A stretch of 16,007 bases of DNA from an uncultured Duganella sp. (GTDB lineage Bacteria > Pseudomonadota > Gammaproteobacteria > Burkholderiales > Burkholderiaceae): NCBI GenBank assembly GCA_946482635.1, contig CAMLSG010000123.1, positions 1 to 16,007 on the forward strand. Direction: 5' to 3'. Under the pieces are notes generated by a model, which saw nothing but the letters and a program-made list of their open reading frames with translations, searched no databases and was not told the origin of the DNA. Positions 8,513-16,007 of this stretch are shown here, piece by piece (position 1 is the stretch's first letter; each line of letters begins with the position of its first letter). Made by a program: the position numbers and the translations under genes.

Positions 8513-8904
8513 CAATCGGCCTTGTTCCGCATCCAGTCGGCGGTCTGGTAGAAGGATTCCATCAGCCGCAGGCGCAGGTCTTCCGCAATGCCGACGTCCT
8601 GCATCGCCCACGCCATGCAGCGCAGCCACTGGTCGCGCTCACTCGAACCGACCGCGAAAGGCAGGTGTCGGGCGCGCAGGCGCGGGTGGCCGAACCGTTC
8701 GATAAACAGGTCCGGCCCGCCCATCCAGCCGCTGAGGAACCAGAACAGCTTGTCGCGCGAGCCGTCGGTGCTGGGCGGGTGCATGGCGCGGATGCCGGCG
8801 AATTCCGGCTCCAGTTCCATCAGGTCGTAAAACCGGTCAACCATCTCGCGCAGCTTGGTTTCGCCGCCGATGACTTCGTATAGGGTGCGTGCTTCATCAT
8901 TCAT
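8512..8904 (-). CDS. Group II truncated haemoglobin
   Basis: This 130-residue protein matches the group II (O-type, YjbI-like) truncated haemoglobins, which bind oxygen, NO or peroxide with a small 2-over-2 globin fold. Visible marks are LYEVIGGETKLREMVDRFYD with the B10 Tyr26, MHPPSTDGSRDKLFWFLSGW (41-60), RFGHPRLRARHLPFAVG with proximal His80, RDQWLRCM with the G8 Trp94, and the usual end QTADWMRNK. ATG 8904 gives the normal family N-terminus. The frame runs on upstream to 9090, but that part would lie in the divergent sensor gene. No Shine-Dalgarno sequence is visible; TATCAT (8916-8911 on this strand) would place transcription almost at the ATG, so a leaderless mRNA is possible. An FNR-type palindrome lies 26 bases upstream. 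rmuC follows with a one-base overlap. Confidence 0.95.
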   Translation of the reverse strand: MNDEARTLYEVIGGETKLREMVDRFYDLMELEPEFAGIRAMHPPSTDGSRDKLFWFLSGWMGGPDLFIERFGHPRLRARHLPFAVGSSERDQWLRCMAWAMQDVGIAEDLRLRLMESFYQTADWMRNKAD

Positions 8905-8910
8905 AAAGCA

Positions 8911-8916
8911 ATGATA
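8911..8916 (-). promoter_or_regulatory. Possible -10 element of the haemoglobin-rmuC operon
   Basis: On the minus strand the hexamer is TATCAT, five of six matches to TATAAT. With usual spacing, transcription would begin at or near 8904, the A of the start codon. No good -35 element was found; the upstream space is largely taken by the FNR-type palindrome. This is a weak, short signal. Confidence 0.35.
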
Positions 8917-8929
8917 GCGCATGGACGTA

Positions 8930-8943
8930 TTGATGTGGATCAA
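8930..8943. promoter_or_regulatory. FNR/ANR-type binding site
   Basis: TTGATGTGGATCAA is a perfect TTGAT-N4-ATCAA palindrome, the consensus of the oxygen-sensing regulators FNR and ANR. All ten defined bases match. It lies between the divergent haemoglobin and sensor kinase genes. Class II activation (centre near -41.5) would put a start at about 8978 on the plus strand, 18 bases before ATG 8996; CAAAAT (8963-8968) is a weak -10 candidate close to that register. For the minus strand the site would sit near -32 of the likely haemoglobin start, a position that better fits repression. Confidence 0.7.
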
Positions 8944-8995
8944 GCATAGTGCTGATTCTGCGCAAAATGCGCCAACAAACCGCCATGATTGCCAG

Positions 8996-10225
8996 ATGAT
9001 CCGACGCCTTATCCGAACCCGACTGCGCGCCCGCAGTGCCGAGGAAATCGCCGACCTGCGCCTGGCTGCCTTGAGCTGGCTCGGAATCACTTGCTTTCCC
9101 CTGTATTACCTGATTTTCGGCTGGCTGGTGCCGCAGCCCTATGAGAACCTGGCGGCGCGCGCGATTGGCACCGCACTCGGGATTGGCGGCCTGCTGGCAC
9201 GCCGGCTGCCGCCGCGCCTGCGCGACCGCTACACCATGGTGCTGGTGACGTATGAGCTTCCCTTTTTCTGCACCTTCATGTTCCTGATGAACCACGCCAA
9301 CGTCACCTGGGCTCAAGTGGTGCTGGTGATGCTGGTGGCGCTGTTCCATTTTGACTTCCGCATGGCGCTGCGCCTTGGCGTGATCGGCATCAGCGCGGCC
9401 GTGCTGCTGGTCATCGCGCTGGGCGCCGGCGAGGTGCTGGCCACCAGGGAAGTGCTGCAATTGCTGCCCGTGCAGTTGTTCCTGGTCGGCTGGATGTGGG
9501 TGTTTTCCCAAAGCCGCAAGGCGCTGGAAGAGGAAAAGCTGGAAGGCCTGGGCGAAGGGCTGGGAGCTGTGGCGCACGAGATGCGTACTCCGCTGGCCAG
9601 CCTGGATGCCAACGTGCGTGGCCTGTCGCGCATGCAGCAACGCACCGGGCAGGATAATCCGGCGATGCACCAGGCGCTGGGACGCATGCAATACGAAGTG
9701 CGCCATATGAACCATATGATCGACCTGTTCCTGCTTAGCGCGCAGGCAGTGCGGCAAAAGCTGGACCCGCACGAAACCGTGTCCATGCTCGACACGGTCG
9801 AATCGGCCTTGCGCCGCTATCCTTTCACCGGTGAGGCCCAGCGCCAGCTCGTCGCGCTGCAGGTTCGCAGCGATTTTCGCTTCGGCGGCCAGAACGAACT
9901 GGCCATCATGCTGCTGCTGAACCTCCTGCGCAATGCGATGCAGGCGGTGCAACGCGCCGGCAAGGGGCGGGTCAGGATCGTGATCGACGGCTGCCGGCCG
10001 GTGCCGCGTGTTTTAGTGATCGATACCGGCTGCGGTATTGCACCGCAACATCTATCCAGGATATTCCAACGTTTCTTCTCTTATCCGGAGCATAATGGCG
10101 CCGGCATCGGCCTGGCATTGTGCCGCCAGGTGATGCAAGCGTGGAATGCTCGACTACATTGTGTCTCCCGCGAGCACGCGTATGCTATCTTTGTGCTTGA
10201 ATTTCCCTTACAAGCAAGCCGTTGA
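8996..10225 (+). CDS. CqsS/LqsS/JqsS-type sensor histidine kinase
   Basis: The 409-residue protein fits the family of membrane kinases that sense alpha-hydroxyketone quorum signals (CqsS of Vibrio, LqsS of Legionella, JqsS of Janthinobacterium). The N-terminal sensor part (about 24-170, roughly six membrane helices) keeps FPLYY, PQPYENLAARAIG and ELPFFCTFMFLMN, all much like CqsS. The kinase part has the H-box VAHEMRTPLASL (His194), NLLRNAMQAV (N-box, 309-318), DTGCGIAP (G1, 343-350), an F-box like FQRFF, and GAGIGLAL (G2). It has no receiver domain, unlike hybrid CqsS, and phosphate would pass to the regulator encoded 3 bases downstream. The frame runs upstream to ATG 8921, but that start would place the FNR-type palindrome inside the gene and adds unconserved residues, so 8996 is preferred. 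The ligand is inferred from homology only. Confidence 0.88.
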   Translation: MIRRLIRTRLRARSAEEIADLRLAALSWLGITCFPLYYLIFGWLVPQPYENLAARAIGTALGIGGLLARRLPPRLRDRYTMVLVTYELPFFCTFMFLMNHANVTWAQVVLVMLVALFHFDFRMALRLGVIGISAAVLLVIALGAGEVLATREVLQLLPVQLFLVGWMWVFSQSRKALEEEKLEGLGEGLGAVAHEMRTPLASLDANVRGLSRMQQRTGQDNPAMHQALGRMQYEVRHMNHMIDLFLLSAQAVRQKLDPHETVSMLDTVESALRRYPFTGEAQRQLVALQVRSDFRFGGQNELAIMLLLNLLRNAMQAVQRAGKGRVRIVIDGCRPVPRVLVIDTGCGIAPQHLSRIFQRFFSYPEHNGAGIGLALCRQVMQAWNARLHCVSREHAYAIFVLEFPLQASR

Positions 10226-10228
10226 ACC

Positions 10229-11224
10229 ATGAAACTGCCCGTTTACGCCCACCCCACCATGACCGTCCTGGTGGACGATAGCGATACCTTCCTCCATAGC
10301 CTGGTATTCCAGCTCGATCCAATGCAGGCCAGCGTGTGCTTCCACGACCCGCTGCAGGCGCTGGAATGGTTCAAGGCCAATGCCCGCAGCAGCGAGCTGC
10401 CGCTGCAGGTCGATTTCGACAATCCGAACCAGTCGGCCGAGCAGCGCAACGTGGCGGTGGACCTGGAGCAGATCTACCGGATATCCGGCCAGCGCCAGCG
10501 ATTTTCCATTCCTTCGGTGCTGGTGGTCGATTATTCGATGCCGCAAATGAATGGCGTGGCATTTTGCCAGGCAATCCAGCACCTGCCCTGCAAGAAGATC
10601 CTGTTCACCGGCCAGGCCGATGAAAAGATCGCCGTGGATGCCTTCAACCGTGGGCTGATCGACCGCTACATCAAGAAAAGCGCGGACGATGCACTGGACC
10701 GGCTGGAAGAAGAAGTGGCGGCGCTGCAGAAGGCATTCTTCCAGGAGCAGTCCGAGACCCTGCTGGACATGCTGGTGCTGCATGAGTTCAGCTTCCTGCG
10801 CTGCGGCGCACTGGCCAAGGTGGTGCAGCAGTTGTACAAGGAGCACGGCTTTGTCGAGCATTACCCCTTCCCCAGCCCGAGCGGCATCCTGTTCTTCAAG
10901 GCCGACGGCTCGGCGCAATTGATGGTGGTGGAAACGGAACGCGGCTACGAATCGCAGGTGGAAATGGCGCGCGACAGCGGCGCCCCGCATTCGCTGGTGG
11001 AAGCGCTGGAAGAAAAGCGCATGCTGCCGTTCTTCCCGCCGGATGGCATGTATTCGGACGAAGTGGGCCAGCATTGGCACCGTTACTGCAAGGCGCCGCA
11101 GGTATGCAAGGGACTGGAGACCTACTACTGGGCCCTGTTCGAGATCGAGCCAGCCCTGCTGGATATCCAGCCTACGCCCTACGCAGAATTCCTGCGCCAG
11201 CACAGCCCGCCGATCGCGGCCTAA
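10229..11224 (+). CDS. LqsR/JqsR-like response regulator with enlarged receiver domain
   Basis: This 331-residue protein is the likely partner of the sensor kinase encoded 3 bases upstream. The receiver marks are all present but widely spaced: acidic pair Asp16-Asp17 (VLVDDSD), phospho-acceptor Asp101 (VLVVDYSMPQMNG), Thr127 (ILFTGQ) and Lys149/150 (YIKKSA). Asp17 to Asp101 is 84 residues against about 45 in CheY, so some 40 residues (about 52-95) are inserted. LqsR of Legionella, as I recall, also uses a late aspartate (Asp108), which supports this family. The C-terminal half (about 170-331) shows no helix-turn-helix, GGDEF, EAL or HD-GYP motif; it contains PSPSGILFFKADGSAQLMVV and many aromatic residues, and its output is unknown. 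A nested palindrome follows the stop. Confidence 0.83.
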   Translation: MKLPVYAHPTMTVLVDDSDTFLHSLVFQLDPMQASVCFHDPLQALEWFKANARSSELPLQVDFDNPNQSAEQRNVAVDLEQIYRISGQRQRFSIPSVLVVDYSMPQMNGVAFCQAIQHLPCKKILFTGQADEKIAVDAFNRGLIDRYIKKSADDALDRLEEEVAALQKAFFQEQSETLLDMLVLHEFSFLRCGALAKVVQQLYKEHGFVEHYPFPSPSGILFFKADGSAQLMVVETERGYESQVEMARDSGAPHSLVEALEEKRMLPFFPPDGMYSDEVGQHWHRYCKAPQVCKGLETYYWALFEIEPALLDIQPTPYAEFLRQHSPPIAA

Positions 11225-11230
11225 TGGTTC

Positions 11231-11274
11231 AGCCCGTGTCCCACCATGGGGTCAGGCCCCACGGGACACGGGCT
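11231..11274. repeat. Nested palindrome between convergent operons (REP-like, possible terminator)
   Basis: AGCCCGTGTCCC (11231-11242) pairs perfectly with GGGACACGGGCT (11263-11274). Inside it a second stem TGGGG (11247-11251) and CCCCA (11257-11261) surrounds the loop TCAGG. No T-tract follows on either strand, so a classical Rho-independent terminator is less fitting than a dispersed intergenic palindrome. It lies between the response regulator stop and the end of the convergent permease gene, and could protect or end both transcripts. Confidence 0.75.
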
Positions 11275-11283
11275 GTGCTGTGG

Positions 11284-13809
11284 TCAGGCTTCGCGCAGGG
11301 TTTGTAAAGGTGGGTGGTTCAACACGTTGCGCAGGCCGAGCCAGCCGCCGATGACGGCACAGAGCGCGCCTGCCAGCAGGCCTGCCAGCCAGACCCAGGG
11401 GCTGAAAGCCCAGGCGAACTTGAACTGGTAGGTTGCCAGGCCCCAGCCCATCAATCCGGCGCCGGTGGCGGCCAGCAGGCCTCCCAGGCCGCCTACCAGC
11501 ATGAACTCGATCAACTGCGCTTGCGAAAGCTGGCGACGCGTGGCGCCCAGGGCACGCAGCAGGCCGGCTTCGCGGCGCCGTTCGTCCTGGGACCCCATCA
11601 GGGCTGCATATAAAACCAGCACGCCGGATACCAGGGTGAACGCGAACAGGAACTCCACCGCCTGGATCACCTGGTCAAGCACCGATTGCACCTGGCGCAA
11701 AATGCCGCCAACGTCGATGATGGTCAGGTTGGGGAATTCACGCGACAGTGCATTGCCCGCTGCCATGGCCTCCTTCGGCAGGTGATAGGAGGTGATCCAG
11801 GTTTGCGGCGTGTCGGCCATCACCGCTGGATTGATGATGACGAAGAAGTTCACTCGCATCGAACCCCATTCGAGCTTGCGCAGGCTGGTAACCTTGGCCT
11901 CTACCGGCGAACCTGCGATATCGAAACGCATTGTGTCGCCCAGTTTCAGGCCCAGTGTCTTTGCAATGCCCTCTTCGACCGATGCTTCGCCCGCGCTTCC
12001 GCCCATCGACCATTTGCCGGAGGTGACCTGGTTCTGCGCCGGCAGCTCCGTCATCGTGGACAAGTTGAATTCGCGTTCGGCCAGGCCTTTTGCGCGTTCG
12101 TCAGTGTAAGTTTCGCTGGTGACGGCCTTGCCGTTCACCGCCACCAGCCGGCCGCGGATCATCGGGAATAGCGGTACTTCCTTCACGCCGGCTGCTTTCA
12201 GGCGCGCTGCGATGGCGTCCTTCTGGTCCGGCTGGATATTGATAATGAAGCGGTTCGGCGCATCCGGCGGCATCGTATTGCGCCAGGCCGACATCAGGTC
12301 GCCGCGCACGACGGTCAACAACAGCAGCGCCATCAGGCCGAGCGACAGCGAGACCACCTGCACCACGGTGGCACCGGGACGGCGGCGCAGCGAAGTCACC
12401 GCGAAGCGCCAGGATTGCTGCGGGAAGGCGTTGCGCAGCGGCCGCAAAGCCTGCAGGCCAAGCCAGCCAATCAAGGCGAACACTGCGAAACCAAGCAGGA
12501 AGCCGCCGCCAGTCACGCCAGCCAGCTTGACATCGTTCGATTGCCACAGCAGGAGGGCGCCAAACGCGGCGATGCCCAGGCCGTAAGTCGCCAGCGCAGC
12601 AGGCTTTGGCGCTGCGGCTTCGCGCCGGATCACGCGGTTATGCGGCACGTTCCGCAATTGCAGGATCGGCGGCAGCGCGAAGCCGGCCAGCAGGATCATG
12701 CCCGTGGCCAGCCCCTGAAGCGCCGGCAGCATCGTCGGGGCAGGAATATCGGCGGCCACCAGGCTGCCGAGCAACTGCAGCAGCACATAGTGCGCGCCAA
12801 AGCCGACCAGGACGCCGAGCAGGCTGCCCGCCAGGCCAACCAGCAGGAACTCGACCAGATAGATCACCGTGACCTGGTTCTGCGTCAGCCCCAGGCAGCG
12901 CAGCATGGCGCAGGAATCGAGGTGGCGCTGCATGAAGCGGCGCGCGGCCATCGCAACCGCCACGGCAGCCAGCATCGCCGACAGCAGGCCGACCAGCGAC
13001 AGGAAGCGATCGGCGCGGTCAAGGGTAGCGCTCATTTCCGGCCGCCCTTCTTCCAGCGATTCGATGCGCACTCCGCGCACGTTGTCTTTCTTGATCAAAG
13101 CCTTCAGCCACTCGCCATATTCCTGCGTGGGCTTGGAACTGGCGCCGGGGCCGGCCACCAGCAGCCGGTAGCCGACGCGAGAACCTTCCTGCACCAGGTT
13201 GGTCGCCGGCATATCGGACAATGCAAGGAATACGCGCGGCGCAAAGTTGATGAAGCCACCGCCACGATCAGGTTCCGCCGCAATCAGCTGCGTTACGCGG
13301 AACTGTTTGTCGCCCAGTTGCACGCTGCCGCCAACCGCGACGTCAAGCGAAGTTGCCAGAGCGGGATCGATCCATACGGTACCGGGTTCCGGCGCGGCAG
13401 GAGCCGGGGTGCCGATGCTTTCATTCGCCTGCGCGATATCGGTATTGACCTTGACGCGACCGCGCAGCGGGTAGCCCGGGCTGACGGCTTTCAGCGTCAC
13501 CAGTACGGAGCGTACGCTATCACCCTGCCCTGCCTGCGCCATGCTGGGGAAGGCCAACGTATCGGCCACCAGCAAGCCGCGCTTCTGCGCCTCCTCGCGC
13601 CAGGCTGCGGGCACCGGATTGTCGGCAACGACCACCAGGTCGGCGCCCAGCAACTGGTGCGCATCGCGATTCAGGCCGCTACGCAGGCGGTCGATGAAGA
13701 AACCGGCGGCCGACAGCGCTGCCACTGCCACTACCAGCGCTACCAGCAGGAAGCGCAACTGTCCGGCGCGCCAGTCGCGCGCCGTCATCCTCAGGGCTTG
13801 TCGAAACAT
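11284..13809 (-). CDS. ybbP: ABC transporter permease, YbbP/FtsX family
   Basis: The 841-residue protein matches the YbbP type of FtsX-like permeases, inner-membrane parts of mechanotransmission-type ABC systems that work with a YbbA-like ATPase. A first membrane helix (about 19-41) is followed by a large periplasmic part starting HQLLGADLVVVADNPVPAAW, much like E. coli YbbP. A first FtsX domain holds RFLSLVGLLSAMLAAVAVAM and CAMLRCLGLTQNQVTVIYLVE. More helices and a second periplasmic part follow. A last FtsX domain holds GSQDERRREAGLLRALGATR and ends NVLNHPPLQTLREA. The start ATG 13809 lies 6 bases behind the adenine deaminase stop, so both are probably co-transcribed. No ATPase gene adjoins it here; it must be encoded elsewhere or the gene is an orphan. 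The substrate is unknown. Confidence 0.92.
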   Translation of the reverse strand: MFRQALRMTARDWRAGQLRFLLVALVVAVAALSAAGFFIDRLRSGLNRDAHQLLGADLVVVADNPVPAAWREEAQKRGLLVADTLAFPSMAQAGQGDSVRSVLVTLKAVSPGYPLRGRVKVNTDIAQANESIGTPAPAAPEPGTVWIDPALATSLDVAVGGSVQLGDKQFRVTQLIAAEPDRGGGFINFAPRVFLALSDMPATNLVQEGSRVGYRLLVAGPGASSKPTQEYGEWLKALIKKDNVRGVRIESLEEGRPEMSATLDRADRFLSLVGLLSAMLAAVAVAMAARRFMQRHLDSCAMLRCLGLTQNQVTVIYLVEFLLVGLAGSLLGVLVGFGAHYVLLQLLGSLVAADIPAPTMLPALQGLATGMILLAGFALPPILQLRNVPHNRVIRREAAAPKPAALATYGLGIAAFGALLLWQSNDVKLAGVTGGGFLLGFAVFALIGWLGLQALRPLRNAFPQQSWRFAVTSLRRRPGATVVQVVSLSLGLMALLLLTVVRGDLMSAWRNTMPPDAPNRFIINIQPDQKDAIAARLKAAGVKEVPLFPMIRGRLVAVNGKAVTSETYTDERAKGLAEREFNLSTMTELPAQNQVTSGKWSMGGSAGEASVEEGIAKTLGLKLGDTMRFDIAGSPVEAKVTSLRKLEWGSMRVNFFVIINPAVMADTPQTWITSYHLPKEAMAAGNALSREFPNLTIIDVGGILRQVQSVLDQVIQAVEFLFAFTLVSGVLVLYAALMGSQDERRREAGLLRALGATRRQLSQAQLIEFMLVGGLGGLLAATGAGLMGWGLATYQFKFAWAFSPWVWLAGLLAGALCAVIGGWLGLRNVLNHPPLQTLREA

Positions 13810-13815
13810 TGATTG

Positions 13816-15175
<1,360 letters not shown>

Positions 15176-16007
15176 ATGACCATTTTTGACAACTACGCAG
15201 CACGGTATGAGCGCACCAAGGAAGAGGAAATGTCCCTCTCCGAGTATCTCGCGCTTTGCAAAAAGGACCGCCTGACTTACGCTTCGGCGGCGGAACGGAT
15301 GCTGGCTGCGATTGGCGAACCGACCCTGGTTGATACGCGCAACGATACGCGCCTGTCCCGCATCTTCGCCAACAAGGTCATCAAGATTTACCCCGCCTTC
15401 CGTGAGTTCTACGGCATGGAAGACGTCATCGAGCAGGTAGTCGCCTACTTCCGCCATGCGGCGCAAGGCCTGGAAGAGCGCAAGCAGATCCTCTACCTGC
15501 TGGGGCCAGTCGGCGGCGGCAAGTCCTCGATTGCGGAAAAGCTCAAGCAGCTGATGGAGGAAGTGCCGTTCTACTGCCTGAAAGGTTCGCCGGTGAACGA
15601 GTCGCCGCTCGGCCTGTTCAGCGAGGCGGAAGACGGCACCATCCTGGAAGAGGATTACGGCATCCCGCGCCGCTACCTGCGCAATATCCCTTCGCCGTGG
15701 GCGGTCAAGCGCCTGCACGAATTCAATGGCGATATCAACCAGTTCCGCGTGGTCAAGCGCTACCCTTCGGTGCTGAAGCAGACCGCCATTTCCAAGACCG
15801 AACCGGGCGACGAGAACAACCAGGACATTTCCTCCCTGGTCGGCAAGGTCGATATCCGCAAGCTGGAAGACTACGCCCAGGACGACCCGGATGCCTACAG
15901 CTATTCCGGCGGCCTGTGCCTGGCCAACCAGGGCCTGATGGAATTCGTCGAGATGTTCAAGGCACCGATCAAGGTGCTGCACCCGCTGCTGACCGCCACC
16001 CAGGAAG
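15176..16007 (+). CDS. prkA: Serine protein kinase PrkA (YeaG), 5' part, cut by window end
   Basis: PrkA/YeaG is an AAA-type ATPase with a kinase-like C-terminal domain, involved in stress and nutrient-limitation responses and usually encoded with a YeaH-like and a SpoVR-like protein. The visible 277 residues begin MTIFDNYAARYERTKEEEMS and carry the PrkA AAA domain: KIYPAFREFYGMEDVIEQVV, Walker A GPVGGGKSS (Lys116), YCLKGSPVNESPLGLF and YGIPRRYLRNIPSPWA. The kinase-like end lies outside the window. ATG 15176 has an excellent ribosome site AAAGGA 7 bases upstream. The frame stays open to the last base. E. coli yeaG is controlled by sigma-S and NtrC/sigma-54; no matching promoter could be recognised here. 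The following yeaH and spoVR genes are expected downstream but not seen. Confidence 0.95.
   Translation, partial: MTIFDNYAARYERTKEEEMSLSEYLALCKKDRLTYASAAERMLAAIGEPTLVDTRNDTRLSRIFANKVIKIYPAFREFYGMEDVIEQVVAYFRHAAQGLEERKQILYLLGPVGGGKSSIAEKLKQLMEEVPFYCLKGSPVNESPLGLFSEAEDGTILEEDYGIPRRYLRNIPSPWAVKRLHEFNGDINQFRVVKRYPSVLKQTAISKTEPGDENNQDISSLVGKVDIRKLEDYAQDDPDAYSYSGGLCLANQGLMEFVEMFKAPIKVLHPLLTATQE

Noticed and set aside
7535..8551. Plus-strand frames opposite rmuC (338 and 380 residues)
   Set aside because: Shadows of the coiled-coil RmuC gene; no conserved motif.
8513..8629. Extended N-terminus for RmuC
   Set aside because: The added 39 residues fall within the haemoglobin gene; ATG 8512 gives the usual membrane helix at the N-terminus and a TGATG coupling.
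8897..9952. 351-residue minus-strand frame opposite the sensor kinase
   Set aside because: His/Gln-rich composition and no family signal; the plus strand holds the complete kinase with all boxes.
12415..13812. 465-residue plus-strand frame opposite the permease gene
   Set aside because: Gln/Arg/His-rich shadow of a GC-rich gene; the minus-strand frame has clear FtsX-type domains.

Overview
The window looks like chromosomal DNA from a Betaproteobacterium, most likely the Oxalobacteraceae (Massilia, Duganella or Janthinobacterium type). Evidence is the high GC content, an RNase E with a long Arg-Glu-Pro and Ala/Pro-rich tail, a molybdenum-cofactor cluster directly behind rne, and a CqsS/LqsS/JqsS-type sensor kinase. 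This assignment rests on remembered protein families, not on a search.

Region 1 (1-7224, plus strand). The 3' part of rne is followed, with an 8-base overlap, by a chromate transporter gene (chrA). Then come moaA and one long gene that joins MobA and MoeA in a single reading frame. Two small genes of unknown function close the run. All are closely spaced and probably form one transcription unit, except that a perfect 12-bp hairpin with a T-tract lies just behind the rne stop, inside the first codons of chrA. MoaA starts pterin synthesis from GTP. MoeA inserts molybdate and MobA adds GMP, so the fused protein would hold the two last steps of the pathway.

Region 2 (7262-8904, minus strand). 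rmuC and a group II truncated haemoglobin overlap by one base and form an operon that converges on region 1.

Region 3 (8905-11224, plus strand). A short divergent region holds a perfect FNR/ANR-type palindrome. It is followed by a membrane sensor kinase of the CqsS/LqsS/JqsS family and, 3 bases later, by a response regulator with an enlarged receiver domain, like LqsR. This is an alpha-hydroxyketone quorum-sensing type pair, but no CqsA/LqsA/JqsA-type synthase lies next to it. A 44-base nested palindrome separates the pair from the next operon.

Region 4 (11284-14829, minus strand). An adenine-deaminase-type member of the adenosine deaminase family is followed by a YbbP-type FtsX permease; no ATPase partner is seen.

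Region 5 (14830-16007). A 346-base divergent intergenic region with a short tandem repeat leads into the 5' part of prkA, a serine protein kinase gene cut off by the window end.

No tRNA, rRNA, CRISPR array, insertion sequence or phage gene was seen. The least explained parts are the MobA-MoeA fusion, the synthase-less sensor/regulator pair with its FNR-type site, and the two unknown genes behind moeA.
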